From the NCBI GenBank assembly GCA_007118445.1, contig SKRP01000096.1, positions 1 to 10,408 of the forward strand: 10,408 nucleotides of DNA, written 5' to 3'. Below are positions 1 through 5,736 of this stretch, one piece after another. The stretch's first letter is position 1. Each line of letters begins with the position of its first letter. The DNA comes from Natronohydrobacter sp. (GTDB taxonomy: Bacteria > Pseudomonadota > Alphaproteobacteria > Rhodobacterales > Rhodobacteraceae). The notes under the pieces were generated by a model that did not search any database, was not told where the DNA came from, and saw only the letters and a program-made list of their open reading frames with translations. A program made the translations under genes and the position numbers.

Positions 1-295
1 CCGCTTTGGGCGCTTCACGGGCGAGATATTCCATCGCATCCGTATCGCCCAGCCAGTCAGAGCCCTTGACCGTGTCATACATATGCCACTGCCAATGATC
101 CGGCCCCATATTCGACAGCGAGGCGGCAATCCCGCCCTGCGCTGCGACTGTGTGCGAGCGTGTCGGGAAAACCTTGGTCACACAGGCGGTTTTCAACCCC
201 TGTTCGGCCATGCCCAGCGTCGCGCGCAACCCGGCACCACCCGCGCCCACGACGACGACATCGTAGCTATGTTCTTCGATCTTGTATGCAGACAT
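1..295 (-). CDS. sdhA: Succinate dehydrogenase flavoprotein subunit (N-terminal part)
   Basis: This is the catalytic FAD subunit of complex II, which oxidises succinate to fumarate on the cytoplasmic face of the membrane and passes electrons to the iron-sulfur subunit. Only the first 98 residues are visible; the window edge cuts the rest. The N-terminus YDVVVVGAGGAGLR (residues 11-24) is the dinucleotide-binding Rossmann motif. His48 in RSHTVAAQGG is the expected covalent FAD attachment residue. The following GIAASLSNMGPDHWQWH stretch is typical of SdhA. The ATG at 295 follows sdhD by 9 nt, and the sdhD stop codon overlaps the ribosome-binding site (GAGGAAA). This implies coupled translation. 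The order sdhC-sdhD-sdhA is seen directly; sdhB is expected beyond the left edge by inference. Confidence 0.97.
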   Translation of the reverse strand, partial: MSAYKIEEHSYDVVVVGAGGAGLRATLGMAEQGLKTACVTKVFPTRSHTVAAQGGIAASLSNMGPDHWQWHMYDTVKGSDWLGDTDAMEYLAREAPKA

Positions 296-304
296 GTCTT
301 TTCC

Positions 305-685
305 TCAGGCGCTGAACAGGACAGTGGCGACAGACAGCACGCCCGCCACACCAAAAGCCCAGCACAGCAGGGTATTGGCCAGAAGCGCAGCCGTGCGCAC
401 AGCTTTCGCGGGCACGTAATCCTCGATCACGGTCTGCAACCCCTGTTGCAGATGCGAGAACGCTGCGATGATGAACAGCACAGCCACCAGCGCGTGCCAG
501 AGATTGGAGTAGGTCGCGACAAATGCCTCGTGCCCGCCCCCGAGCGTGCGGCCAAAGGGGAAGATGAAGAGCAATGTCAGCGGAATAAGCGCGACCGAGG
601 TGACCCGCTGGCTCCACCAGTGATGCGAGCCTTCGCCAGCAGCCCCATGGCCATGCACCCGCGCGTAATCTGTCTTGAAACCCAT
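305..685 (-). CDS. sdhD: Succinate dehydrogenase membrane anchor subunit D
   Basis: This 126-residue integral membrane protein forms, with SdhC, the heme b and ubiquinone-binding anchor of complex II. Three hydrophobic segments lie at about residues 29-46, 58-77 and 97-124. His78 in SHLQQGLQTVIEDYV matches the heme-ligand His71 of E. coli SdhD, and Asp89-Tyr90 match the quinone-site pair Asp82-Tyr83, with the same offset of seven. The N-terminal part HHWWSQRVTSVAL is usual for alphaproteobacterial SdhD. The ATG at 685 has a strong ribosome-binding site (GAGGAGGG) that overlaps the sdhC stop codon. The gap to sdhC is 13 nt, so this gene lies in the middle of the sdh operon. Confidence 0.95.
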   Translation of the reverse strand: MGFKTDYARVHGHGAAGEGSHHWWSQRVTSVALIPLTLLFIFPFGRTLGGGHEAFVATYSNLWHALVAVLFIIAAFSHLQQGLQTVIEDYVPAKAVRTAALLANTLLCWAFGVAGVLSVATVLFSA

Positions 686-698
686 GATGCTGCCCTCC

Positions 699-1082
699 TC
701 AGACGATCAGAATGGTCAGCAGCGTCAGAACTGCCGTGCCTGCGAACACACCGTAGCTGGTCTTCTCGACCGTTTCGACATCCATCATGCGGCCTGTATC
801 CCAGATCAGGTGACGGATTGAATTGAGCATGTGATACCAGAGCGCGGCCAGCGACCCGATCAGGATCAGATGGCCCAGGATCGAGGTCAGAAGCCCGTCC
901 ACAAATTCGAAATAACCGGCCCCGAAAGCGCCTGCGGCGAACCACCAGACGATCAGCAAGGCCGCCAGCGTCATGCCGACGCCGGTGATGCGGTTCAGGA
1001 TCGAGGTAACCGCCGCCATCGGCAGGCGATAGATTTGAAGATGTGGGGAAAGCGGGCGATTGCCCCGGTTGACATCAGCCAT
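699..1082 (-). CDS. sdhC: Succinate dehydrogenase cytochrome b556 subunit C
   Basis: This is the cytochrome b subunit of complex II, 127 residues when started at the ATG at 1082. It passes electrons to ubiquinone and binds heme b with SdhD. The N-terminus has RPLSPHLQIYRLP and then SILNRITG, in which Ser27 and Arg31 correspond to the quinone-site residues of E. coli SdhC. The segment YHMLNSIRHLIWD carries His84, the expected heme ligand, and His91, both in the family signature. Three hydrophobic helices follow the usual pattern. I chose 1082 because AAGGGAG lies at good spacing upstream and the homologous N-terminus begins here. An in-frame ATG at 1145 would add 21 basic residues that are unlike the family. 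It is the first gene of the operon. Confidence 0.95.
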   Translation of the reverse strand: MADVNRGNRPLSPHLQIYRLPMAAVTSILNRITGVGMTLAALLIVWWFAAGAFGAGYFEFVDGLLTSILGHLILIGSLAALWYHMLNSIRHLIWDTGRMMDVETVEKTSYGVFAGTAVLTLLTILIV

Positions 1083-1447
1083 GCACGGCTCCCTTGCTTG
1101 TGGCCAGGCGACCTTGCGGCGGCCTTGCTTGGTGTACCTTGACATACTGGATTTCGCGCGAATGTCACGTCCCGAGTGCAGGGCAAAAGGGTATTTTCGT
1201 GAATGTTTGCGATAGAATGGCGTTGTGGTCGCAGTATGTGATCACAAAAATAAAATCAGTGATCACATAATTGCGGGCATCTTGATGCTGCTTCGGGACA
1301 GGGGCGCTGCGTGTTGCTTGACAGAACCGGGGGAATCAGCAGACGCTGGTTGCCTGTTGTCGATCTTCATAACTGCGGTCGTCGGGCCGACAGGAACAGG
1401 CAGGGTGATGACCCTTGAAGTCGGATATAAACCAATGAGGTGACGCC
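1083..1447. other. Gene-free region between sdhC and a lipoprotein gene
   Basis: This 365-bp stretch separates two divergently transcribed genes and should hold both promoters. I see no convincing coding region in it. The open frame at 1225-1443 (plus) has no recognisable protein features and covers the operator-like inverted repeat. Directly visible are that inverted repeat (1235-1269), a 10-bp palindrome TTCGCGCGAA (1153-1162) on the sdhC side, and an isolated TTGACA at 1318-1323 with no good -10 at 17 bp. A possible sdhC promoter is GTGACA, 16 bp, TATGTC on the minus strand near 1145-1172, but this is weak. Confidence 0.7.
1235..1269. promoter_or_regulatory. Double-palindrome operator candidate upstream of sdhC
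   Basis: A perfect 11-bp inverted repeat, TATGTGATCAC (1235-1245) and GTGATCACATA (1259-1269), flanks a 13-nt A-rich spacer. Each arm contains the complete 8-bp palindrome GTGATCAC, and the two palindromes start 21 bp apart, close to two helical turns. This is the geometry of two dimers binding the same face of the DNA. It lies about 150-190 bp upstream of sdhC and about 180 bp upstream of the lipoprotein gene. GT-N4-AC resembles GntR/HutC-type operators, but the regulator is not identified. Confidence 0.6.
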
Positions 1448-1450
1448 ATC
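1437..1450 (+). promoter_or_regulatory. Shine-Dalgarno GAGGTGA followed by ATC start
   Basis: GAGGTGA (1437-1443) is a seven-base match to the 16S rRNA anti-Shine-Dalgarno. The spacer CGCC follows, then ATC at 1448. The same bases contain ATG-AGG-TGA (1435-1443), a start codon followed after one codon by a stop, so no protein can start at that ATG. The placement decides the lipoprotein start. Confidence 0.55.
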
Positions 1451-1894
1451 TTTTCCAATCTCAGACCATATGCAATCGCCGGACTGATCCTGTCTGGCAG
1501 TCTCGCACTGACAGCCTGTCAGGAAGGGGCCACATCCTCGCCCGTAACCGTCGACCGCGGGGCCGTGGCCGCTGCGCAAAGCCCGGAGGAACTACGGGCG
1601 CTCGGCGCTGAGCCGATGAACGAAGCGCAAATGCGTGCCGATTGGGTCGGGGCCACGCATGACGCCGGTGACTGGCTTTTCGCCATCAATGCCGATGGAA
1701 CCTGGACCGCCGCTGCCAAGGATGGCAGTTGGTCGGACCGCCCCGGCACATGGCAGATTGCCAATAATCAATTCTGCCGCGAAGGTCCGGATACATCGCG
1801 GGAATGCCAGACCCTGTTTCGTGTGGGCGATATGATCCGTGTCGCGCCAGAGGGCGAGGCGGGCCTGCGCCCCTGGACAGTCACTCTGGGATGA
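1448..1894 (+). CDS. Small lipoprotein of unknown function with apparent ATC start
   Basis: The open frame encodes 148 residues if read from the ATC at 1448. Residues 5-24 (LRPYAIAGLI through LTAC) form a clear lipoprotein signal with a lipobox ending at Cys24, so the protein is probably an envelope lipoprotein. The mature part has a Pro/Ala/Ser-rich linker and then a compact domain (about residues 70-148) with NADGTWTA, GTWQIANNQFCRE and SRECQTLFRVGD; its two cysteines may form a disulfide. I do not recognise the family. No ATG, GTG or TTG lies between the in-frame stop at 1436 and the lipobox. ATC is the only codon correctly placed after the excellent Shine-Dalgarno GAGGTGA (1437-1443). The GTG at 1565 would remove the whole signal peptide. 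A mutated or misread ATG is the main alternative. Confidence 0.7.
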   Translation: MFSNLRPYAIAGLILSGSLALTACQEGATSSPVTVDRGAVAAAQSPEELRALGAEPMNEAQMRADWVGATHDAGDWLFAINADGTWTAAAKDGSWSDRPGTWQIANNQFCREGPDTSRECQTLFRVGDMIRVAPEGEAGLRPWTVTLG

Positions 1895-1902
1895 TCGCCA
1901 TG

Positions 1903-1929
1903 CGCCCTGCCGCGCACCGCGGCAGGGCG
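1903..1929. terminator. GC-rich hairpin between convergent genes
   Basis: CGCCCTGCCGCG (1903-1914) pairs with CGCGGCAGGGCG (1918-1929) across a 3-nt loop, giving a 12-bp perfect stem. It lies 8 bp after the stop of the plus-strand lipoprotein gene and 10 bp beyond the stop of the minus-strand secreted-protein gene. No clear T-run follows on either strand, so efficient intrinsic termination is inferred from position and stem only. Confidence 0.6.
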
Positions 1930-1939
1930 TCCGGACCTA

Positions 1940-2374
1940 TCATTTCAGCTCGTCCAGCACTGCTGCCGAGTTCGAATTATAGTTGAAATAGACCAGCTGC
2001 GGCACGCCCCGCATCATCACCCCGACCAGCAACAGGGTGATCGGGCCGCGCATGTCATCGCGGGTATACATCACGATTTCCTGTCGAAAGCCTGGATCCT
2101 CGGCGCGCACCAGAACAGTCTGGCAATGGTGAAAGCCTTCGGGAAACAGATCATCCATGACCCCGAAATAGGCGTCGTAATTCTCGACCTCATGCGACAG
2201 CATCGGGCCCGAGCCCTCCAGAAAGGCGCGGTATTCCGCATTCAGGAAATGTGCCTTGAGCTGCTCGAGCAAGGGCCAGTTATTGGCCGCTGCCCCGCAA
2301 CTCAGCGCGCCCTGCGCAGCTGAAGGCCCCATACTCGCGATCACCAGAAAAACTGCCAGAACTGTTTTTTTCAT
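1940..2374 (-). CDS. Small secreted protein of unknown function
   Basis: A 144-residue protein with a clear Sec signal peptide: MKKTVLAVFLVIASMGPSAAQG, with cleavage likely near residue 20-22. The mature part has Cys26 and Cys84, possibly a disulfide, and a mixed alpha/beta-looking sequence without repeats. It ends with PQLVYFNYNSNSAAVLDELK. I do not recognise the family, and no catalytic motif is evident. The start is supported by a GGAGG ribosome-binding site 7 nt upstream of the ATG. It lies 60 nt downstream of mch on the same strand with no terminator visible in between. It may therefore be the last gene of the mcl2-mch operon, ending at the hairpin at 1903-1929. A link to C2 metabolism is not implied by its sequence. 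Confidence 0.85.
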   Translation of the reverse strand: MKKTVLAVFLVIASMGPSAAQGALSCGAAANNWPLLEQLKAHFLNAEYRAFLEGSGPMLSHEVENYDAYFGVMDDLFPEGFHHCQTVLVRAEDPGFRQEIVMYTRDDMRGPITLLLVGVMMRGVPQLVYFNYNSNSAAVLDELK

Positions 2375-2434
2375 GATATCCTCCGTGCCAATGCATCAGA
2401 GCATACCACAATCAAGGGCCGCAAGGTCAGGAAA

Positions 2435-3463
2435 TCAGCGCGGGATCAGCACCCAGTAATCCAGATCGAGCAGCACATCGGGGTGATATTTGCCGCTTTC
2501 CTCGCGCAGCACATCCCCTGCACCCTTGGTCGCCACCAGCCGCAGCCGCAATGCGCCCACGCCCGGCGCGACCGTCTCGGCGCGGTCCAGCACTTCCGAC
2601 CAGGCCCGGATCGTGTCGCCTGCAAAACAGGGATTGGCATGGCTGCCTGAATTGATCGCCGCGATCATCTGCGCATTGGCCAGACCGTTGAAGGACAGCG
2701 CCCGCGCCATCGAGATCACATGCCCGCCATAGACCAGCCGCTTGCCATCCGCGCGCTGCGTGCCGTCGAAATGCACTTTCGAGGTGTTCTGCCACAGCCG
2801 CGTGGCCAGCATATGCTCGGCCTCCTCGACCGTCACGCCGTCGACATGGTCGATCCGCTCACCGGTCGCGTAATCGCCCCAGCGATGAAGCTCGCCCGCC
2901 TGCGTGAAATCATAAGCGCTGAAATCCAGCCCCCCGGGCACGACCAGATCGTCGGCATCCACCACTGGCGCCAGCTCCGGCACCACAGCTGCGCCCACCT
3001 CGGCGGCGACATCGCGCTTGCGCACCATCACCCAGCGCACATAGCTCAGCACTGTCTCGCCGCGCTGGTTCTCGCCTGTGGTCCGCACCCAGACGACGCC
3101 GCTCTTGCCGTTCGAATTCTGCTTCAGCCCGATCACTTCCGAGCGCGACCGCAGCGTGTCGCCCGGATAGACCGGGGCCAGAAACCGCGCCTCGGCATAG
3201 CCCAGATTGGCAATGGCGTTCAGGCTGACATCGGGCACAGTCTTGCCAAAGACGATATGAAAGGCGATCAGATCATCCACCGGGCTTTGCGGCAGACCAC
3301 AGGCGCGCGCGAATTCATCCGAAGAATAAAGCGCCCCGCGCGCCGGATAAAGCGCATGATACAGCGCCCGCTCGCCCCCTGACACTGTGCGCGGCACCGC
3401 ATGTTCGATCACATCTCCGATCCGGTAATCCTCGAAAAACCGGCCAGCTGTCGTCTTGCTCAT
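2435..3463 (-). CDS. mch: Mesaconyl-CoA hydratase (MaoC superfamily, ethylmalonyl-CoA pathway)
   Basis: This enzyme of the ethylmalonyl-CoA pathway for acetyl-CoA assimilation reversibly hydrates mesaconyl-C1-CoA to beta-methylmalyl-CoA in the cytoplasm. The 342-residue product contains two hot-dog (MaoC-like) halves, about residues 8-150 and 180-335. The first carries DDLIAFHIVFGKT with the D-x4-H hydratase pair Asp64/His69. The sequence FFEDYRIGDVIEHAVPRTVSGGERALYHALYPAR and the length agree with my memory of the Rhodobacter sphaeroides protein (about 343 residues). The start at 3463 (MSKTTAGRFF) follows a weak purine-rich site (GAAGAGACGAG). An upstream in-frame extension to 3877 overlaps two other genes and was rejected. 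Neighbours are mcl2, nnrU and sdh, an arrangement I recall also from R. sphaeroides. Confidence 0.93.
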   Translation of the reverse strand: MSKTTAGRFFEDYRIGDVIEHAVPRTVSGGERALYHALYPARGALYSSDEFARACGLPQSPVDDLIAFHIVFGKTVPDVSLNAIANLGYAEARFLAPVYPGDTLRSRSEVIGLKQNSNGKSGVVWVRTTGENQRGETVLSYVRWVMVRKRDVAAEVGAAVVPELAPVVDADDLVVPGGLDFSAYDFTQAGELHRWGDYATGERIDHVDGVTVEEAEHMLATRLWQNTSKVHFDGTQRADGKRLVYGGHVISMARALSFNGLANAQMIAAINSGSHANPCFAGDTIRAWSEVLDRAETVAPGVGALRLRLVATKGAGDVLREESGKYHPDVLLDLDYWVLIPR

Positions 3464-3480
3464 CTCTCGTCTCTTCATCT

Positions 3481-3540
3481 TGCCTGAAATACTCGCGGGG
3501 GCACCGGCCCCTGGGGCCGGAGGGGGGCGGCAGCCCCCTG
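3481..3540 (-). repeat. GC-rich double-hairpin intergenic repeat, Rhodobacteraceae type
   Basis: Between the DUF1737-like gene and mch lie two adjacent hairpins. GGGGGC/GCCCCC (3523-3528 with 3533-3538) has a 4-nt loop. CCGGCCC/GGGCCGG (3504-3510 with 3514-3520) has a 3-nt loop. On the minus strand they are followed by GCGAGTATTTCAGGCAAGATGAAG. I recall similar hairpin plus GAGTATTT-AAGATGAAG tails as dispersed intergenic repeats in Rhodobacter and Paracoccus genomes. Only one copy is in this window. It might modulate mch expression inside the operon, since the tail supplies the mch ribosome-binding region. Confidence 0.6.
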
Positions 3541-3543
3541 AAC

Positions 3544-3747
3544 TCAAAGGCTTCCGAGCTTCAGCTCGGGCCGATAACTTTCCGAGACGTCTTTCACCAC
3601 CGCCTGCGCACAGCGCATCTTGCCACTGGCCGCATCGAACCCGTAGGCGGGGCTGCCATGCAGCACCCAGCCTTTCGACAGCGCTTCCGTCACCTTGTGA
3701 CAAAAGGCCGAACTGTCCTCTCCTGTCAGCAATCGATAGGCCAGCAT
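3544..3747 (-). CDS. DUF1737-like small protein
   Basis: A 67-residue protein starting MLAYRLLTGEDSSAFCHKVTEAL. The N-terminal YRLLTG followed by a helix and GW.LHGSPAYGFD, then a strand CAQAVVKDV, is the pattern I associate with the small DUF1737 domain. Its function is unknown. The start ATG at 3747 shares one base with the stop of the upstream nnrU-like gene (TGATG), a classic translational-coupling overlap, and this fixes the start. The open frame extends upstream to 3846, but that part lies inside nnrU. It ends 80 nt before mch, with the double hairpin between them. There is no signal peptide, so it is likely cytosolic. Confidence 0.8.
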   Translation of the reverse strand: MLAYRLLTGEDSSAFCHKVTEALSKGWVLHGSPAYGFDAASGKMRCAQAVVKDVSESYRPELKLGSL

Positions 3748-4304
3748 CACGCCCCCCCGAACGGCCAGGGGCCAAGCCAGCCATGAATCTGGCCCACAAC
3801 CAGCATCGCAAACAGCGCACCGACCACAGCCACGCCTTCTTTCCACATGGCCGCCTCGGGCGGGCGGGTCCAGTCACGGTTGGCGCGGTTGATCACGATC
3901 ACGGATACCACAGCCCAGGCCAGCAGCCCGCCGAACAGGATCACGCCCTGCACTGTGCCCACGACCAGCAGATGCGCAACTGCCCAGGCCTTGAAGCCCG
4001 ACAGCTGTGGGTGGCGGATTTTCTGGTGCAGCCGGGTTTTCAGACCGGACACTGCAAACAGGTAGAAGCCGATGAAAACCAGCAGATTGTTCAGATGCAC
4101 CATCCAGCCCGGCGCAACCCAGAGCCAGATCGGATCGGCCCATTTGTAGCCCAGCGTCATCAGCACGATGGAGGCCACCAAAGCCAGTGTAATCGGCAAT
4201 TTGCCGGCCTCGCCCATGGCCGCGCGACGCTCAGGCGCTGCGCGCTTGAAAAAATGCGCGCCGGACCACAATGCGACGCCAAGGATCAGGATCAGATTTC
4301 CCAT
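3747..4304 (-). CDS. NnrU family integral membrane protein
   Basis: A 185-residue membrane protein with about six hydrophobic segments (residues 1-17, 36-53, 68-87, 105-116, 119-139, 158-180). The start LILGVALWSGAHFFKRAAPERR and the later RHPQLSGFKAWAVAHLLVVG, with His17, His70, His98 and His111, are typical of the NnrU family. That family was named from a nitric-oxide/nitrite metabolism locus in Rhodobacter sphaeroides and is related to plant 15-cis-zeta-carotene isomerase, in which histidines bind heme. The exact role is unknown. It begins 6 nt after mcl2 and overlaps the DUF1737-like gene by one base, so it is cotranscribed with carbon-assimilation genes. No denitrification gene is visible nearby, so a nitrogen-oxide role here is not supported by context. 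Confidence 0.88.
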   Translation of the reverse strand: MGNLILILGVALWSGAHFFKRAAPERRAAMGEAGKLPITLALVASIVLMTLGYKWADPIWLWVAPGWMVHLNNLLVFIGFYLFAVSGLKTRLHQKIRHPQLSGFKAWAVAHLLVVGTVQGVILFGGLLAWAVVSVIVINRANRDWTRPPEAAMWKEGVAVVGALFAMLVVGQIHGWLGPWPFGGA

Positions 4305-4310
4305 AGGTGA

Positions 4311-5177
4311 CTACTCCGCCAGTTCTGCGATGGCCTCTGCCTTCGCGAGGATTTGCTTCGCGGTCACAATATGCAGATTCTCGACGATCTTGCCATCCAC
4401 AACGGCCACGCCTTCGCCGCGGGCGGTGGCCTCTTCGAACGCGGCGATCTGGCGGGCAGCGAGGTCGATTTCGCCGTCGGAAGGTGCAAACACCTCATTG
4501 GCGATGGCCAGCTGCGCAGGGTGGATCAGCGTCTTGCCGTCAAACCCCATGTCGCGGCCCTGTTCGCACTCGCTGCGCAGCCCCGCATCATCCTTGAACG
4601 CATTATACACCCCATCCACCGCCACGATCCCGGCGGCCTTGGCTGCAATCAACGGCAGTTGCAGCGCGCTGAGCAGTGGCAGCCGGTCGGGGCGGAACCG
4701 GCAGCCCATATCCTTGGCCAGATCATTCGTGCCCATGATGAAGCCCGCCATGCGCGGTGCCTGCGCGATGGCCAGCGCATTCATCACCCCGAGCGGCGAT
4801 TCCATCATCGCCCAGATGCGCGTCTGCGCTGTTTCGGGCCGGGCATCGAGCAGCCGGGCCAGTTCCGCGACATGTTCGGCCGTATCGACCTTTGGCAGCA
4901 GGATCGCTTCGGGCCGGGCGCTCGCGATCACCTCCAGATCATCGCGGCCCCAGTCAGTCGAAAGCGCATTGATCCGCACCAGCTTGGCGCGGGTGCCGTA
5001 ATCGCTGGTCTGCAGCGTTTCCGCCAGCAGCACGCGGGCGCGGGCCTTTTCATCCACTGCGACCGCATCTTCCAGATCGAAGATGATCGCGTCAGTGGCC
5101 AGGGTGGTGGCCTTTTCCAGCGCGCGCTCTTTCGAGCCGGGGATATAGAGAACGGACCGGAACGGGCGCGTGTCCAT
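4311..5177 (-). CDS. mcl2: (3S)-malyl-CoA thioesterase (HpcH/HpaI family), Mcl2
   Basis: A 288-residue member of the HpcH/HpaI aldolase/citrate-lyase fold. Visible motifs are RSVLYIPGSKERALEKA (7-23), IIFDLEDAV (31-39), LVRIN with Arg69, AILLPKV (91-97), MMESPLG with Glu126 and GTNDLAKDMG with Asp152; Glu126 and Asp152 are the expected Mg2+ ligands. Malyl-CoA lyase and malyl-CoA thioesterase share these motifs. I favour the thioesterase (malyl-CoA to malate plus CoA) because of the short length, the PFRSVLYIPGSKERALEKA start and the neighbouring mch, as I recall in Rhodobacter sphaeroides. A beta-methylmalyl-CoA/malyl-CoA lyase or citryl-CoA lyase-like activity is possible. The ATG at 5177 has GGGAG at good spacing; an in-frame ATG at 5219 lacks this support. 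It is probably the first gene of the operon. Confidence 0.85.
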   Translation of the reverse strand: MDTRPFRSVLYIPGSKERALEKATTLATDAIIFDLEDAVAVDEKARARVLLAETLQTSDYGTRAKLVRINALSTDWGRDDLEVIASARPEAILLPKVDTAEHVAELARLLDARPETAQTRIWAMMESPLGVMNALAIAQAPRMAGFIMGTNDLAKDMGCRFRPDRLPLLSALQLPLIAAKAAGIVAVDGVYNAFKDDAGLRSECEQGRDMGFDGKTLIHPAQLAIANEVFAPSDGEIDLAARQIAAFEEATARGEGVAVVDGKIVENLHIVTAKQILAKAEAIAELAE

Positions 5178-5246
5178 GTTGCAAGGCTCCCTTGTAATTT
5201 TCTGTCGCCTGTGGATCATTTCACGACATAAATCGCAAGTGAAAAA

Positions 5247-5261
5247 TGCTGCATTGCAGCA
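5247..5261. promoter_or_regulatory. 15-bp palindrome upstream of mcl2
   Basis: TGCTGCA (5247-5253), a central T, and TGCAGCA (5255-5261) form a perfect palindrome centred about 77 bp upstream of the mcl2 start, in the divergent region shared with a small secreted-protein gene. Its position suits an operator for the EMC-pathway operon. ScfR-type regulators (PccR, RamB) of these pathways bind TGCAA-like palindromes as I recall; the match here is only partial, so the regulator is open. Confidence 0.4.
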
Positions 5262-5376
5262 GTGGCGCAGCGTCTTGCGGCGCTAACATGGCAGCGCGCG
5301 CCGGGTTAACGCTGATTTCGGCGCAGGCTGGCAGGCTGGACGCCTCTCGCATCCGCATTCTGAAAGGACATCTGCC

Positions 5377-5670
5377 ATGCGCGCCCTCTGCCTGTCTCTG
5401 TCGCTACTTCTGGCTGCCCCTGCTGCGGCGCAATCACTGCAATGCGTCCCGCGTGCGCAGGCGCTTGACATGCTGGCGCAGCAGCATCAGACCCGCCGCG
5501 CCATGGGGCAGGCGGGCGCCGCTGCCAGAATGGAGCTCTTCGCAGCCGAGGACAGCCAGCGCTGGACCCTGACTGTCACCCTGCGCGACGGGCGCATGTG
5601 TCTGCTCGCCCATGGCACCGGCTTTGAAGCGCTTGACGAGAACTTCCCGGCCCCTGGCACGGCCAGCTAA
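5377..5670 (+). CDS. Small secreted protein of unknown function
   Basis: A 97-residue protein with a clear signal peptide (MRALCLSLSLLLAAPAAAQS, cleavage likely after residue 18). The mature part is about 78 residues: CVPRAQALDMLAQQHQ, a predicted helix, then RMELFAAEDSQRWTLTVTLRDGRMCLL, a strand-rich part. Cys23 and Cys75 may pair in the periplasm. The pattern of a Cys-Pro-Arg start, an ALDMLAQQ helix and a W.LTVTL..G..C core looks like a small periplasmic family common in alphaproteobacteria, but I cannot name it. AAAGGA lies 9 nt before the ATG. It is transcribed divergently from mcl2 and convergently towards infC, with the terminator at 5690-5710 between them. Confidence 0.85.
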   Translation: MRALCLSLSLLLAAPAAAQSLQCVPRAQALDMLAQQHQTRRAMGQAGAAARMELFAAEDSQRWTLTVTLRDGRMCLLAHGTGFEALDENFPAPGTAS

Positions 5671-5683
5671 ACGCCAGGGCCAC

Positions 5684-5710
5684 GAAAAAACCCGCCGCAG
5701 AGCGGCGGGT
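5684..5710 (-). terminator. Intrinsic terminator of infC, probably bidirectional
   Basis: ACCCGCCGC (5690-5698) pairs with GCGGCGGGT (5702-5710) across the loop AGA, a 9-bp GC-rich stem. On the minus strand the stem is followed by a run of six T (A-run at 5685-5690 on the plus strand), as expected for the end of the infC transcript 27 nt after its stop. On the plus strand the tail TCTCAATT is weaker but may still end the small secreted-protein gene. Confidence 0.88.
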
Positions 5711-5736
5711 CTCAATTGCTCTGATCAGGCAGCGGG

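Noticed and set aside
1083..1145. Longer SdhC starting at 1145
   Set aside because: The 21 extra residues are basic and unlike the family, and a good ribosome-binding site precedes the ATG at 1082.
1225..1443. A 72-residue plus-strand open frame upstream of the lipoprotein
   Set aside because: It has no protein-like features, covers the inverted-repeat operator and lies in an AT-variable intergenic region; it is better explained as chance.
3464..3877. N-terminal extension of mch to 3877 (480-residue version)
   Set aside because: The added 138 residues overlap the DUF1737-like and nnrU genes in another frame and are Arg/Gly/Pro-rich; the family protein begins at 3463.
4353..5231. A 292-residue plus-strand open frame opposite mcl2
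   Set aside because: It is the antisense of a well-supported HpcH/HpaI enzyme and is His/Arg/Gln-rich, as usual for GC-rich shadows.
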